Positions 8,786-16,757 of a stretch of 64,000 bases of DNA are shown here, one piece after another. A program made the translations under genes and the position numbers. This DNA is from Flavobacterium suaedae (GTDB taxonomy: Bacteria; Bacteroidota; Bacteroidia; Flavobacteriales; Flavobacteriaceae): assembly GCF_014642915.1 (NCBI RefSeq), contig NZ_BMJE01000009.1:1-64000 (forward strand), written 5' to 3'. Position 1 is the stretch's first letter. Each line of letters opens with the position of its first letter. The notes below the pieces were generated by a model. It was not told the origin of the DNA. It saw nothing but the letters and a program-made list of their open reading frames with translations, and searched no databases.

Positions 8786-9350
8786 ATTTTATAACAATAT
8801 CATATTTATCCAATAATCCTGTTACTGCTGGTAATGAGAATTTTGCTTTTTTAATACGATTTATTTCAGGGTTTATAGAATAATTAATAGCGGTACGAAA
8901 ATCAGCTTTTTCAATATTAGTATAACTAAATACAGCCTGTGCTAAATTGCATTCCTTAAATAGGGAATTAGTTAATGTAGCTTCAGTAAAGTCTACTTCA
9001 CGAAGGCTACAGTTTATAAATTGTATACTTTTTAATGTTAATTCGTAAAAAGAAGCTAAATCTAAAGTACAGTCATTAAAGGTAAAGCCCAGTAAAAAGG
9101 TATCACACTTACTAAAGTCTATTCCTAATAATTTGCATTGAAAAAATAAAACATCTCTAAAAGCTGTTTTGTTAGCGGTTACCATGCTAAAGTTACAATC
9201 AGTAAAAGAGCATTCTGTAAAAACAAATTCCGAAAGGTTACATTCGGAAAAATCACAACCTGTAAAATTACAATTATCATACTCCGCTTTAGGTAAATCA
9301 CCTATTGTAAAATCTTCATTTGTGTAATCAACACTATCAGTTATTTGCAT
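8784..9350 (-). CDS. Pentapeptide-repeat protein
   Basis: A 188-residue protein made almost wholly of pentapeptide repeats with the A(D/N)LxF-type period: CNFTG CDFSE CNLSE, CSFTD CNFSM, CSLRE VDFTE ATLTN, CNLAQ AVFSY TNIEK ADFRT. These form a right-handed quadrilateral beta-helix. The C-terminal cap INPEINRIKKAKFS...LLDKYDIVI is shared by flavobacterial relatives. The family includes Qnr and McbG proteins that mimic DNA and protect gyrase, but this one lacks clear Qnr-specific loops, so a resistance role is not claimed. No signal peptide, so cytosolic. The start lies 8 bases after the DUF6265 stop. Confidence 0.9.
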   Translation of the reverse strand: MQITDSVDYTNEDFTIGDLPKAEYDNCNFTGCDFSECNLSEFVFTECSFTDCNFSMVTANKTAFRDVLFFQCKLLGIDFSKCDTFLLGFTFNDCTLDLASFYELTLKSIQFINCSLREVDFTEATLTNSLFKECNLAQAVFSYTNIEKADFRTAINYSINPEINRIKKAKFSLPAVTGLLDKYDIVIK

Positions 9351-9358
9351 AGCTTTGT

Positions 9359-9898
9359 TTATTCCTTTTTCTTTACCATTGGGAATTCAATAATAGTAGT
9401 TCGTCCTTCATTTTGTCCTGATATTTCTGCCAATAAAGAATCCTCCGCAATTTTATTATAAATAATTCGGGTAGGAAAATCATGGTCAGGATTTTCAAAA
9501 ATATATTTATTTGCAGCAAAACCGGTAAGAGTAAATGCCACAGGCTTATCGTTATTTTGATTACGGGCATTTATTACCAAGTGTAAAGAATCTCCTCTTT
9601 GATCAAGTATCATTTCTTCAGACATTATAGTGTCTTTATTAGGGCTTAAAATAAAAGAATAGCCTGTAAAAGTAGAATCATTTTGTTTTTCCCATACCTC
9701 AGTAGTTTCATTTTCTGACGAGTGACCTTCCCAATGTCCTACAAGCCAGTCAAACTCTTTTATCTGGTCATATTTCTCAGTAGTTTTTTCTTCCGAAAGT
9801 AATTTTTCCGTTTCTTCTTTCTTTTCCTCGCCTTCTTTACAAGACATAAAAAGAGCTAAACAGGTTAAGCTAGTCAAGAAAATAGTTTTTGTTTTCAT
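9359..9898 (-). CDS. DUF6265 family lipoprotein
   Basis: I place the start at 9898 (MKTKTIFLTSL...), giving 179 residues, because this is where a lipoprotein signal begins; the frame is open for 11 more codons upstream. The lipobox is ALFMSC followed by a Lys/Glu-rich linker (about residues 20-45). The globular part opens with FDWLVGHWEGH-like sequence (here EFDWLVGHWEGH) and contains NPDHDFPTRIIYN, both hallmarks of DUF6265, a calycin-like small beta-barrel family of unknown ligand. It lies upstream of the pentapeptide gene on the same strand (8 bases apart) and they may be co-transcribed. Confidence 0.85.
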   Translation of the reverse strand: MKTKTIFLTSLTCLALFMSCKEGEEKKEETEKLLSEEKTTEKYDQIKEFDWLVGHWEGHSSENETTEVWEKQNDSTFTGYSFILSPNKDTIMSEEMILDQRGDSLHLVINARNQNNDKPVAFTLTGFAANKYIFENPDHDFPTRIIYNKIAEDSLLAEISGQNEGRTTIIEFPMVKKKE

Positions 9899-9976
9899 GT
9901 TTTTATTGATTTTTTTAGGTGTGATTCCCAAAATAATAAAAACATCTTATTTATACATATAAATAACTGTTATAAT

Positions 9977-10879
9977 TTAAAATATTTCTTGACACAGGTC
10001 ACCATTTAACATTGCTCCTGCCTTTGTTCCCGATGCAATTGCTGTGCTAACGGTTCGTAAAGGTGTAGTGCAATCGCCGGCTGCATATATACCTTCAATA
10101 TTTGTTTTTTGCATTTCGTTAACCGCTATATAGCCATTTTCATCCAGTAGACCGAGTTTTTTAGGAATGTCATTATGTTGCTCTGCCATTGGTCGGGCAT
10201 AGGCAACATTATATTTATGAATGTCTCCATCTTCAAGTATTATTTTTTGTAATGCACCATTTACATGTTCTACCTGCTTTATACGTTTTTCAACAACAGG
10301 AATAGTATGCTTTTTAAGTTTTAATAGTTGTTCATCTGTAAAATTGCCTTTACCATTGCTAAATATAGTTAAATCATTAGTCCACTGTTTTAATAAAGAA
10401 GCATAATGGTATGCTGCTTCTCCATTGGCTATAATAGCCGTTTTTTCTCCCTTAAATTCATAACCATGGCAGTACGGGCAATGTATTATTGTTTTACCCC
10501 AACATTCTGTTATGTTCTCAATTTCAGGCAATATATCTTTTATACCCAAAGCAAAAATTACTTTTTTAGCTGTAAATGAGTCTTCACTTTCGGTTATTAC
10601 AGTAAAGCCATTTTCATTTCTAACCACATCGGTTACTTTTCCCTGTTGGAAAGTTATGCTTGGGTATTTTAATACCTGATCTTTACCTGTTTGTGCTATT
10701 TTTTGTGGTGTTTCACCATCTTGAGTTAAGAAATTATGAGAGTGCGGAGTGTATCTGTTACAAGGTTTTCCGCTATCAATAATTAGTGTTTCTCTTGATG
10801 CACGGCCTAATGCCATACCTGCTGAAAGTCCGGCATAACTACCGCCTATGATAATTACTTCAAAATGCTTACTTTTCAT
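9977..10879 (-). CDS. NAD(P)/FAD-dependent oxidoreductase, thioredoxin-reductase-like
   Basis: A 300-residue flavoprotein with the TrxR-type two-domain layout. The FAD dinucleotide-binding motif is IIGGSYAGLSAGMALGRAS near residues 10-28. A CPYC redox pair lies at about residue 134 (HCPYCHGYE). The closing FAD motif is GIYAAGDCTTP near residue 262. The second Rossmann motif is poorly conserved (AIIANGEAAYHYASLL), so NADPH use is not certain. A thioredoxin, bacillithiol or other disulfide may be the substrate. It is transcribed divergently from a Fur-family regulator; its promoter (TTG at 10945-10947, TAACTTTG at 10918-10925, minus strand) overlaps a dyad operator, suggesting control by that regulator. 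Confidence 0.85.
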   Translation of the reverse strand: MKSKHFEVIIIGGSYAGLSAGMALGRASRETLIIDSGKPCNRYTPHSHNFLTQDGETPQKIAQTGKDQVLKYPSITFQQGKVTDVVRNENGFTVITESEDSFTAKKVIFALGIKDILPEIENITECWGKTIIHCPYCHGYEFKGEKTAIIANGEAAYHYASLLKQWTNDLTIFSNGKGNFTDEQLLKLKKHTIPVVEKRIKQVEHVNGALQKIILEDGDIHKYNVAYARPMAEQHNDIPKKLGLLDENGYIAVNEMQKTNIEGIYAAGDCTTPLRTVSTAIASGTKAGAMLNGDLCQEIF

Positions 10880-10913
10880 GACTCTAAAAATCTATTTGTT
10901 AATAAGGTATTTG

Positions 10914-10944
10914 TTGTCAAAGTTAATTAAAATTAATATTATTG
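10914..10944 (+). promoter_or_regulatory. Likely promoter of the Fur-family gene
   Basis: TTG at 10914-10916, 20-base spacer, TATTATTG at 10937-10944 (one mismatch to TAnnTTTG). It overlaps the dyad at 10943-10957 and lies 25 bases before the ATG. Confidence 0.45.
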
Positions 10945-10947
10945 CAA
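10918..10947 (-). promoter_or_regulatory. Likely promoter of the flavin oxidoreductase gene
   Basis: On the minus strand: TTG at 10947-10945, 19-base spacer, TAACTTTG at 10925-10918, an exact match to the Bacteroidota -33/-7 consensus. The -33 element sits inside the dyad at 10943-10957. Confidence 0.65.
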
Positions 10948-10957
10948 TATAGTTGCA
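10943..10957. promoter_or_regulatory. Dyad TGCAA-TATAG-TTGCA, candidate operator of the Fur-family regulator
   Basis: A perfect 5-bp inverted repeat with a 5-base centre in the divergent intergenic region. It covers the -33 of the oxidoreductase promoter and touches the -7 of the regulator promoter, the geometry expected for a repressor that controls both. Fur-family operators often contain TGCAA/TTGCA-like arms in some lineages. Binding is inferred. Confidence 0.5.
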
Positions 10958-10968
10958 TTAAAAGAATT

Positions 10969-11343
10969 ATGAAGAAACGATCAACTCCTGCAAAAAAAGA
11001 AGTAATAAAGCTGCTAAAGTCTTCTGAATCAGCAATGAGTCAGGAAATGATAGAAGAGAAAGTAAAAGGTAAGATGGATAGAGTAACCATATACCGAATA
11101 TTAAACAGCTTTTGTGAAGACGGTATTATCCACCGTATTCTTTCGGATGAAGGAAAGTACTATTTTGCGCTATGCATGGATTGCGAACCGGAAGAACATA
11201 CACACGACCATTTTCATTTCCGTTGTCTTACTTGCCAAAAAGTGGAATGTTTGCCGGAACAAGTAAATGTTGAGCTACCCGAAGGTTACAAAAAGAAAAA
11301 TGCCACAGGCTGGATTACGGGCTATTGCAACAATTGCAATTAA
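10969..11343 (+). CDS. Fur-family transcriptional regulator
   Basis: I place the start at 10969 (MKKRSTPAKKEV), giving 124 residues; the longer frame from 10942 would begin inside the proposed operator. The N-terminal winged helix contains MSQEMIEEKVKGKMDRVTIYRILNSF, the Fur-family recognition region. The metal-binding C-terminal part has HTHDHFHFRCLTC, an H-rich regulatory site plus CxxC, and ends in CNNC, giving the second half of a structural zinc site. An extra CMDC pair lies before the His-rich loop. Whether it senses Zn, Fe or peroxide cannot be told. It probably regulates itself and the divergent flavin oxidoreductase. Confidence 0.85.
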   Translation: MKKRSTPAKKEVIKLLKSSESAMSQEMIEEKVKGKMDRVTIYRILNSFCEDGIIHRILSDEGKYYFALCMDCEPEEHTHDHFHFRCLTCQKVECLPEQVNVELPEGYKKKNATGWITGYCNNCN

Positions 11344-11387
11344 AAAGGAACGGTTGTTGATTACTGTTTTAGTATCAAATTTTTACG

Positions 11388-11395
11388 TACTTTTG
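11388..11395 (+). promoter_or_regulatory. -7 promoter element TACTTTTG of prfA
   Basis: Exact TAnnTTTG match, 27 bases before the prfA ATG at 11423. No -33 TTG at normal spacing. Confidence 0.5.
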
Positions 11396-11422
11396 CACGG
11401 CTAAAAAATAGGAGAAAATAAT

Positions 11423-12496
11423 ATGTTAGACAGGTTACAATATGTAAAACAGCGTTTTGATGAGGTGTCAGATCTTATCATCCAGCCGGATGTTATAGCT
11501 GACCAAAAACGTTATGTGCAGTTGAATAAGGAATATAAAGACCTGAAAGCGCTGGTAGAAAAGCGTGATGAATATATACAGCTTAACGGAAATATAGAGG
11601 AAGCAAACGAAATTATTGCTGACGGTAGTGATGCTGAAATGACAGAAATGGCAAAAATGCAGCTTGAGGAAGCAAAAGAAAGATTGCCAAAACTTGAAGA
11701 AGAAATTAAATTCATGCTGATACCAAAAGACCCGGAAGATGCCAAAAACGTAATGGTAGAAATTCGTGCGGGTACCGGTGGAGATGAAGCAAGTATATTT
11801 GCAGGAGACCTTTACAGAATGTACACTAAATACTGCGAAAGCAAAGGATGGCGAACTTCTGTTGTAGATATGAACGAAGGTACATCAGGAGGGTTTAAAG
11901 AAGTTGTATTTGAAGTATCCGGCGAAGATGTATACGGCACACTTAAGTTTGAAGCAGGTGTACACCGTGTACAACGTGTACCGCAAACGGAAACGCAGGG
12001 GCGTGTACACACATCAGCCGCTACAGTTATGGTATTACCAGAAGCTGAAGAGTTTGATGTACAAATTGATATGAATGATGTACGTATTGACCTTTTCTGT
12101 TCATCAGGACCTGGTGGGCAGTCGGTAAACACTACAAAATCGGCAGTACGTTTAACACACGTTCCTACAGGTTTGGTAGCGCAATGTCAAGATCAGAAAT
12201 CACAGCATAAAAATAAAGATAAAGCCTTACAGGTATTACGTTCCCGACTTTACGAAATGGAACTTGCCAAGAAACAGGAAGAAGATGCGCAAAAACGTAG
12301 CTCCCAGGTAAGTAGTGGTGACCGTTCGGCTAAAATACGTACGTATAACTATCCACAAGGGCGTGTTACAGACCACAGAATTGGCTTAACACTATACGAC
12401 CTTGATGGTATTATAAACGGAAACATACAAAAAATAATTGATGAGCTGCAGCTTGTTAATAATACAGAGAAGCTAAAAGAAAGCGAAGTTTTCTAA
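11423..12496 (+). CDS. prfA: Peptide chain release factor 1
   Basis: A 357-residue protein of normal RF1 length. It recognises UAA/UAG stop codons and triggers peptide release on the ribosome. The catalytic GGQ motif is at about residues 232-234 in [20 protein letters not shown]. The stop-codon-reading segment and the C-terminal [15 protein letters not shown] stretch (here [18 protein letters not shown]) are present. An N-terminal coiled-coil domain spans roughly residues 1-100. The gene has its own promoter and a strong terminator and stands as a single transcription unit; no prmC is adjacent. Confidence 0.97.
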   Translation: MLDRLQYVKQRFDEVSDLIIQPDVIADQKRYVQLNKEYKDLKALVEKRDEYIQLNGNIEEANEIIADGSDAEMTEMAKMQLEEAKERLPKLEEEIKFMLIPKDPEDAKNVMVEIRAGTGGDEASIFAGDLYRMYTKYCESKGWRTSVVDMNEGTSGGFKEVVFEVSGEDVYGTLKFEAGVHRVQRVPQTETQGRVHTSAATVMVLPEAEEFDVQIDMNDVRIDLFCSSGPGGQSVNTTKSAVRLTHVPTGLVAQCQDQKSQHKNKDKALQVLRSRLYEMELAKKQEEDAQKRSSQVSSGDRSAKIRTYNYPQGRVTDHRIGLTLYDLDGIINGNIQKIIDELQLVNNTEKLKESEVF

Positions 12497-12502
12497 AACA
12501 AT

Positions 12503-12532
12503 AAAAAATCCCGCCAATCGGCGGGATTTTTT
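12503..12532 (+). terminator. Intrinsic terminator of prfA
   Basis: Stem ATCCCGCC/GGCGGGAT with loop AATC, preceded by an A-run and followed by TTTTTT. Confidence 0.9.
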
Positions 12533-12572
12533 ATTACCATTAATTAAGGTATATTAAATACACTATATTGCT

Positions 12573-12580
12573 TATTTTTG
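12573..12580 (+). promoter_or_regulatory. -7 promoter element TATTTTTG of pyrF
   Basis: Exact TAnnTTTG match, 28 bases before the ATG at 12609. Confidence 0.5.
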
Positions 12581-12608
12581 CAAAATAGCTACACGACAAC
12601 TTTACAAC

Positions 12609-13424
12609 ATGACAACACAACAATTATACGAACAAATACAACAAAAACAATCTTTCTTGTGCATAGGGCTGGATACCGATATGAATCGTATTCCGGAACA
12701 CTTACTACAAACAGAAGACCCCATATTTGAATTCAACAAAGCTATTATAGATGCCACTCATGATTTAGCTGTTTCCTATAAACCCAATACAGCTTTTTAT
12801 GAAGCACACGGGCTTAAAGGGTGGCATTCGTTAGAGAAAACTATTAATTATTTAAACCAAAAACATCCTGAAGTATTTACTATTGCTGATGCTAAACGTG
12901 GCGATATTGGGAATACTTCGGCTATGTATGCAAAAGCATTTTTGCAGGACATGAGTTTTGATTCGGTTACTGTAGCGCCATATATGGGTAAAGACAGTGT
13001 TTCGCCATTTCTTGCTGTAAAAAATAAGTTCACTATTCTGCTTGCTTTAACTTCTAATGAGGGCGCTTTTGATTTCCAAACACAGCAGGTTGGTAATGAA
13101 GAGTTGTATAAAAAGGTAATAAAAACCTCTCAAACTTGGGAGAGTAGCGAAAACCTAATGTATGTAGTGGGGGCTACCAAAGCAGAATTTTTTAAAGAGA
13201 TAAGAGAAATTACCCCTCATAGCTTTTTACTGGTACCGGGAGTAGGCGCACAAGGTGGCAGCTTACAGGATGTTTGTAAGTACGGAATGAATGACAAAGT
13301 AGGCTTACTTGTAAACTCATCACGAGGGATAATATATGCATCACAAGGAGAAGATTTTGCACCAGCAGCAAGGGCAGCAGCACAGAAGTTACAACAGCAA
13401 ATGGCAAAGCTTTTACATGTTTAA
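12609..13424 (+). CDS. pyrF: Orotidine 5'-phosphate decarboxylase (class 2)
   Basis: A 271-residue TIM-barrel enzyme that converts OMP to UMP in the last step of pyrimidine synthesis. The catalytic Lys-Asp array is seen in [17 protein letters not shown] near residues 93-109, in the D-x-K-x-x-D form. The opening [15 protein letters not shown] and the phosphate-binding [15 protein letters not shown] near residue 208 fit the class-2 subfamily, longer than the ~230-residue E. coli type. Transcribed alone from the 12573 promoter; the BtuF-like gene follows 59 bases downstream. Confidence 0.96.
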   Translation: MTTQQLYEQIQQKQSFLCIGLDTDMNRIPEHLLQTEDPIFEFNKAIIDATHDLAVSYKPNTAFYEAHGLKGWHSLEKTINYLNQKHPEVFTIADAKRGDIGNTSAMYAKAFLQDMSFDSVTVAPYMGKDSVSPFLAVKNKFTILLALTSNEGAFDFQTQQVGNEELYKKVIKTSQTWESSENLMYVVGATKAEFFKEIREITPHSFLLVPGVGAQGGSLQDVCKYGMNDKVGLLVNSSRGIIYASQGEDFAPAARAAAQKLQQQMAKLLHV

Positions 13425-13433
13425 TTGTTTCGT

Positions 13434-13461
13434 GTTACGGGCGGGGAAGCCAACCCGTAAC
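13434..13461. repeat. Hairpin GTTACGGG/CCCGTAAC
   Basis: An 8-bp perfect inverted repeat with a 12-base GC-rich loop between pyrF and the BtuF-like gene. There is no T-run, so it is not an ordinary terminator. It runs into the heptad repeat at 13457-13477. Confidence 0.5.
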
Positions 13462-13477
13462 TTGCAACTCGCAACTT
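13457..13477 (+). repeat. Three tandem heptads, consensus GYAACTY
   Basis: GTAACTT, GCAACTC and GCAACTT follow directly in the leader of the downstream gene. The origin is unknown; slippage or part of an interspersed repeat is possible. Confidence 0.5.
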
Positions 13478-13483
13478 ATATGA

Positions 13484-14281
13484 ATGAAAACATATACTGA
13501 CCAGATAGGGAATACCATAACACTAAACGGAGTGCCAAAGCGTATTGTATCGTTAGTGCCTTCGCAAACGGAGCTACTATTTGATTTAGGTTTAGAAGAT
13601 AGTATAGTAGGGATTACCAAGTTTTGTGTACATCCTTATCACTTAAAATCGACTAAAAAAGTTATTGGCGGTACTAAAAAAGTACATGTAGAGAAGATAA
13701 AACTTTTACAGCCGGATATTATAATTGCTAACAAAGAAGAGAATACAGAAGAGATAGTTGCTGCTATGCAGGAAATAGCTCCTGTTTGGGTTAGTGATAT
13801 AGTTACCGTTCAGGATAGTTTGGATATGATAGAAGAGTTTGGAAAAATATTCTCTGCTCGCACACAAGCCAGACAATGGGTTGATAAAATAAACTATGCC
13901 CTTTCTGATTTTCAAAACTTTATGAAAAACAGAGAGCCGCAAAAAGTAGCCTATTTTATTTGGAAGAACCCTTATATGGCAGCAGGGGGAGATACTTTTA
14001 TAAACGAAATGCTGAAGCTGAATAACTTTATTAATATCTACGAAGAAAGAGGACGTTACCCTGAAGTGATTATACAAAAAATGAGAATTCAGGGCGATCC
14101 TGATTTGGTTTTACTGTCATCAGAGCCTTATCCTTTTAAAGAAGAGGATGCTTTTGAGATAGGGCGCTTTACCCATCACGCCAAAACAGTATATGTAGAT
14201 GGCGAAATGTTTTCGTGGTACGGAACGCGAATGGCAAAGGCTTTTAACTACTTTAAACAATTACAGCAACGGCTGGATTAA
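13484..14281 (+). CDS. Helical-backbone metal receptor, BtuF/FecB-like periplasmic-binding fold, without signal peptide
   Basis: A 265-residue protein of the PF01497-type fold. The opening PKRIVSLVPSQTELLFDLGL and the segment LLQPDIIIANKEEN are the standard cobalamin/iron-chelate receptor motifs, with the two lobes joined by a long helix about residues 110-150. No signal peptide or lipobox is present: the sequence starts MKTYTDQIGNTITLNG, already inside the fold. No permease or ATPase gene lies nearby. It may therefore act in the cytosol, or the export signal may have been lost. Flavobacteria carry similar signal-less members. A terminator follows. Confidence 0.8.
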   Translation: MKTYTDQIGNTITLNGVPKRIVSLVPSQTELLFDLGLEDSIVGITKFCVHPYHLKSTKKVIGGTKKVHVEKIKLLQPDIIIANKEENTEEIVAAMQEIAPVWVSDIVTVQDSLDMIEEFGKIFSARTQARQWVDKINYALSDFQNFMKNREPQKVAYFIWKNPYMAAGGDTFINEMLKLNNFINIYEERGRYPEVIIQKMRIQGDPDLVLLSSEPYPFKEEDAFEIGRFTHHAKTVYVDGEMFSWYGTRMAKAFNYFKQLQQRLD

Positions 14282-14304
14282 TTCACTATCAAACTATTAT
14301 AAAC

Positions 14305-14336
14305 AAAAATGCCGATACGTACGTATCGGCATTTTT
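14305..14336 (+). terminator. Intrinsic terminator of the BtuF-like gene
   Basis: A perfect 32-base palindrome (core GCCGATACGTACGTATCGGC) with flanking A- and T-runs. Confidence 0.9.
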
Positions 14337-14452
14337 CTAACTAACCCTAACCAAATGTGAGAAAACCATTTTATTTTATCTCACTGCAAATTAAAGCATT
14401 AGTTCTCATTTACAGGTTAAGGCTGTGTTATGTATGTGTTATTTTGACAGAT

Positions 14453-15172
14453 TTATTTATTATCCTGTAAAGCAAACACTTTTTTAAGCAGGGTAGATGT
14501 TCTTTCGTTTATATTGTGGCGTATTTCTATCTCTTCTTTAGCAATCATAGTAAACACACCTTCTAAGGCTTTATTAGTTACATAATCCGTAAGGTCAGGA
14601 TTTACATCCTCTACTAACGGAAGTGTGTTGTATTTAGTAATAATGGTATTCCATATTTTATCAGCACCCACTTTATCAAAAGAGGATTTTATAACAGGGT
14701 TAAACTTTGTATACAGTTGTGTTGAAGTAGTGTTTTGCAAATAGTTAGTTGCAGCATTATCGCTACCTAACAGGATGTTTTTAGCATCGTTAAATGTCAT
14801 GTTTTTTACAGCATCTACAAAAATGGGTGTAGCTTCTTTAACAGCATCTTCTGCGGCACGGTTCATCATTTTTAAACCTTCATCTGCAAGATTTCCTAAA
14901 CCTATTTTCCGCAATGCGCTGTCAACTTTTTGTAATTCTTCAGGTAGTAGTATTTTAACCAGTTCGTTTTTATAAAATCCATCAGTTTGTGTAAGCTTAC
15001 TAACCTGTTGGTCTATACCTTTGTCAAGAGCCTCTTTAAGTCCGGCAGCTATATCAGCATTGGTTATTGCCCCGCCTGCATTTGGCAGCTGAGAAGCAAT
15101 TTGTTCCAGTTCAGCACAACCGGATAGTGTAAATAAACTTGTAGCCAGTAGAAAAACAAAAAATCGTTTCAT
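14453..15172 (-). CDS. DUF4197 lipoprotein (copy 2)
   Basis: A 239-residue lipoprotein with signal peptide and lipobox LSGC at about residues 16-19. The rest is an all-helical DUF4197 domain: AAGLKEALDKGIDQQVSKLTQ, then VKILLPEELQKVDSALRKIG, AVKEATPIFVDAVKNM and a closing LTDYVTNKALEGVFTMIA. The family role is unknown. It lies 16 bases after a paralogue on the same strand; the two share most of these motifs, so they arose by tandem duplication. This copy is a lipoprotein while the other has an ordinary signal peptide. Confidence 0.9.
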   Translation of the reverse strand: MKRFFVFLLATSLFTLSGCAELEQIASQLPNAGGAITNADIAAGLKEALDKGIDQQVSKLTQTDGFYKNELVKILLPEELQKVDSALRKIGLGNLADEGLKMMNRAAEDAVKEATPIFVDAVKNMTFNDAKNILLGSDNAATNYLQNTTSTQLYTKFNPVIKSSFDKVGADKIWNTIITKYNTLPLVEDVNPDLTDYVTNKALEGVFTMIAKEEIEIRHNINERTSTLLKKVFALQDNK

Positions 15173-15188
15173 TTATAAGTGTTTTTAT

Positions 15189-15920
15189 TTAATCCTGTAA
15201 AGCAAACACTTTTTTCAATAAATCGGAAGTTCGAGATGATAAATTTGCTCTAATATCTTTTTCTTCAATAGCAATCATGGTAAAAACACCTTCCAGCGCT
15301 TTACCTGTTACATAATCGGTAAGGTCCGGGTTTACATTTTTTACTAACGGCAGGCTGTTATATTTGTTTATTATAGTTGCCCATATTTCGTTAGCGCCTA
15401 CTTCATCTAAAGAGTTAGCTACTACAGGGCTAAATTTATTATATAAAGGTTGTGTAGTGGTATTTTTTAAATAGGTTGTAGCAGAGTTATCATCGCCCAT
15501 TAAAATATTTTTGGCATCAGTAAAGCTCATATTCGTAATAGCATCTACAAAAATAGGGGTAGCTTCTTTAACGGCATCTTCTGCTGCACGGTTTAAAACT
15601 AGTATTCCTTTATCTGCCAAATCACTCATTCCCATTTTGCGAAGTGTAGCATCTACTTTTTGCAGTTCTTCGGGTAATACAATTTTTACCAGTTCATTTT
15701 TATAAAAGCCATTAGTTTGGGTAAGTTTCTCTACTTGTTCGCTAACCCCTTTTTTTAATGCTTCTTTTAGTCCTGAGCCTATTTCGGCATTACTTAAGCT
15801 ACCTGTTCCGGTTGTATTATTTATTTTGTCTTTTGCTTTATTAAGCAAATCTTTAAACTGTGCATTAACAGTTAAATGTGTTAATACTGTACATAATAAG
15901 GAAAGAATTAGTTTTTTCAT
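15189..15920 (-). CDS. DUF4197 secreted protein (copy 1)
   Basis: I place the start at 15920 (MKKLILSLLCTV), giving 243 residues, because a signal peptide ending TVNAQ begins there; the frame is open 13 codons further. The DUF4197 domain carries GSGLKEALKKGVSEQVEKLTQ and LPEELQKVDATLRKMG, closely matching the downstream paralogue, and ends LTDYVTGKALEGVFTMIAIEE. Predicted periplasmic, all helical, function unknown. The first gene of a two-gene unit with the lipoprotein copy. Confidence 0.9.
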   Translation of the reverse strand: MKKLILSLLCTVLTHLTVNAQFKDLLNKAKDKINNTTGTGSLSNAEIGSGLKEALKKGVSEQVEKLTQTNGFYKNELVKIVLPEELQKVDATLRKMGMSDLADKGILVLNRAAEDAVKEATPIFVDAITNMSFTDAKNILMGDDNSATTYLKNTTTQPLYNKFSPVVANSLDEVGANEIWATIINKYNSLPLVKNVNPDLTDYVTGKALEGVFTMIAIEEKDIRANLSSRTSDLLKKVFALQD

Positions 15921-16082
15921 TTTTTTAATTTGTGTGTATGCAAACTTTACAAAAATCATTCCATAGGTTTTATATAATTGTAATATAATCGGTTAGCGTT
16001 AAACTATCACTATTTTTAGTTAATAAGGAGAAGGGATACAGAAGAATTGAGTAACTTGCTTGTAGATACAAAATTCATTTAC

Positions 16083-16745
16083 ATGAAAATAGTTGAATTG
16101 GAGCTTCTTACAGATGATATTTCGGATACGGAAGCATTTTACGAGAGTGTATTAGGTTTAAGCCCATATCATAAAGATGATAAAACGTATCTTTTTTATA
16201 AAATTGGTTTTACAAAGCTCATATTTAAAAAGACTGAAACAGCAATAACTCCGGTTTACCACTATGCTATTGATGTACCGAATAATCTTTTTAAAGCTTC
16301 ACACGAATACATAAAGGAAAATACTAAAACCATTCCTGTTACTGAAAACAGTGACATAGCTGATTTTTCAAATTGGGAAGCAGAGTCGTTTTACTTTTCT
16401 GATAATAATGGCAATATACTGGAGTTTATTACTCGTTATGCTAACCAAACCTATAAAGCACCTCCTTTTACTAATGAGTGTTATATAGCGGTAAGTGAAA
16501 TTGGGGTAGTAACCAAAAATGTTCCTGACCTTGCGGACAGGTTGCACGAAAAGTATGGTTTGCCGTTTTTTCACAGGCAGGAAAGGGGAGACAAATTTAC
16601 TGTTATGGGTGATGATGAAGGGCTTTTAATTATTTCAAAAAGAGGCAGGGAATGGTATCCTACCCATGATAAAAAAGCGAATTCATTTTTTACCCGATTA
16701 GTTTGTCTTCATAAAGGAAATACACTACATTTTGCCTTTGAATAA
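16083..16745 (+). CDS. VOC (glyoxalase/bleomycin-resistance fold) family protein
   Basis: I use the ATG at 16083 (MKIVELELLTDD), giving 220 residues; an upstream TTG at 16047 is in frame but adds only poorly fitting sequence. The first half is a VOC unit: ELLTDDISDTEAFYESVLGL followed by NWEAESFYFSDNNGNILEFI, whose Glu is the usual metal ligand in family members. A second partial VOC-like module begins at EIGVVTKNVPDLADRLHEKYGL but lacks the long C-terminal half. The substrate is unknown. It shares a short 12-base gap with the small membrane protein gene downstream. Confidence 0.75.
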   Translation: MKIVELELLTDDISDTEAFYESVLGLSPYHKDDKTYLFYKIGFTKLIFKKTETAITPVYHYAIDVPNNLFKASHEYIKENTKTIPVTENSDIADFSNWEAESFYFSDNNGNILEFITRYANQTYKAPPFTNECYIAVSEIGVVTKNVPDLADRLHEKYGLPFFHRQERGDKFTVMGDDEGLLIISKRGREWYPTHDKKANSFFTRLVCLHKGNTLHFAFE

Positions 16746-16757
16746 ACAAAACACAAA

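Noticed and set aside
8784..9350. Qnr-type fluoroquinolone resistance gene
   Set aside because: Pentapeptide repeats and a similar end are present, but no Qnr-specific loops could be recognised and the length is shorter; called only by the repeat family.
10942..10968. Longer start of the Fur-family gene
   Set aside because: It would begin inside the dyad and promoter region; the standard N-terminus starts at 10969.
16047..16082. N-terminal extension of the VOC protein from a TTG start
   Set aside because: The conserved VOC strand starts right after the ATG at 16083 and the added residues match nothing.
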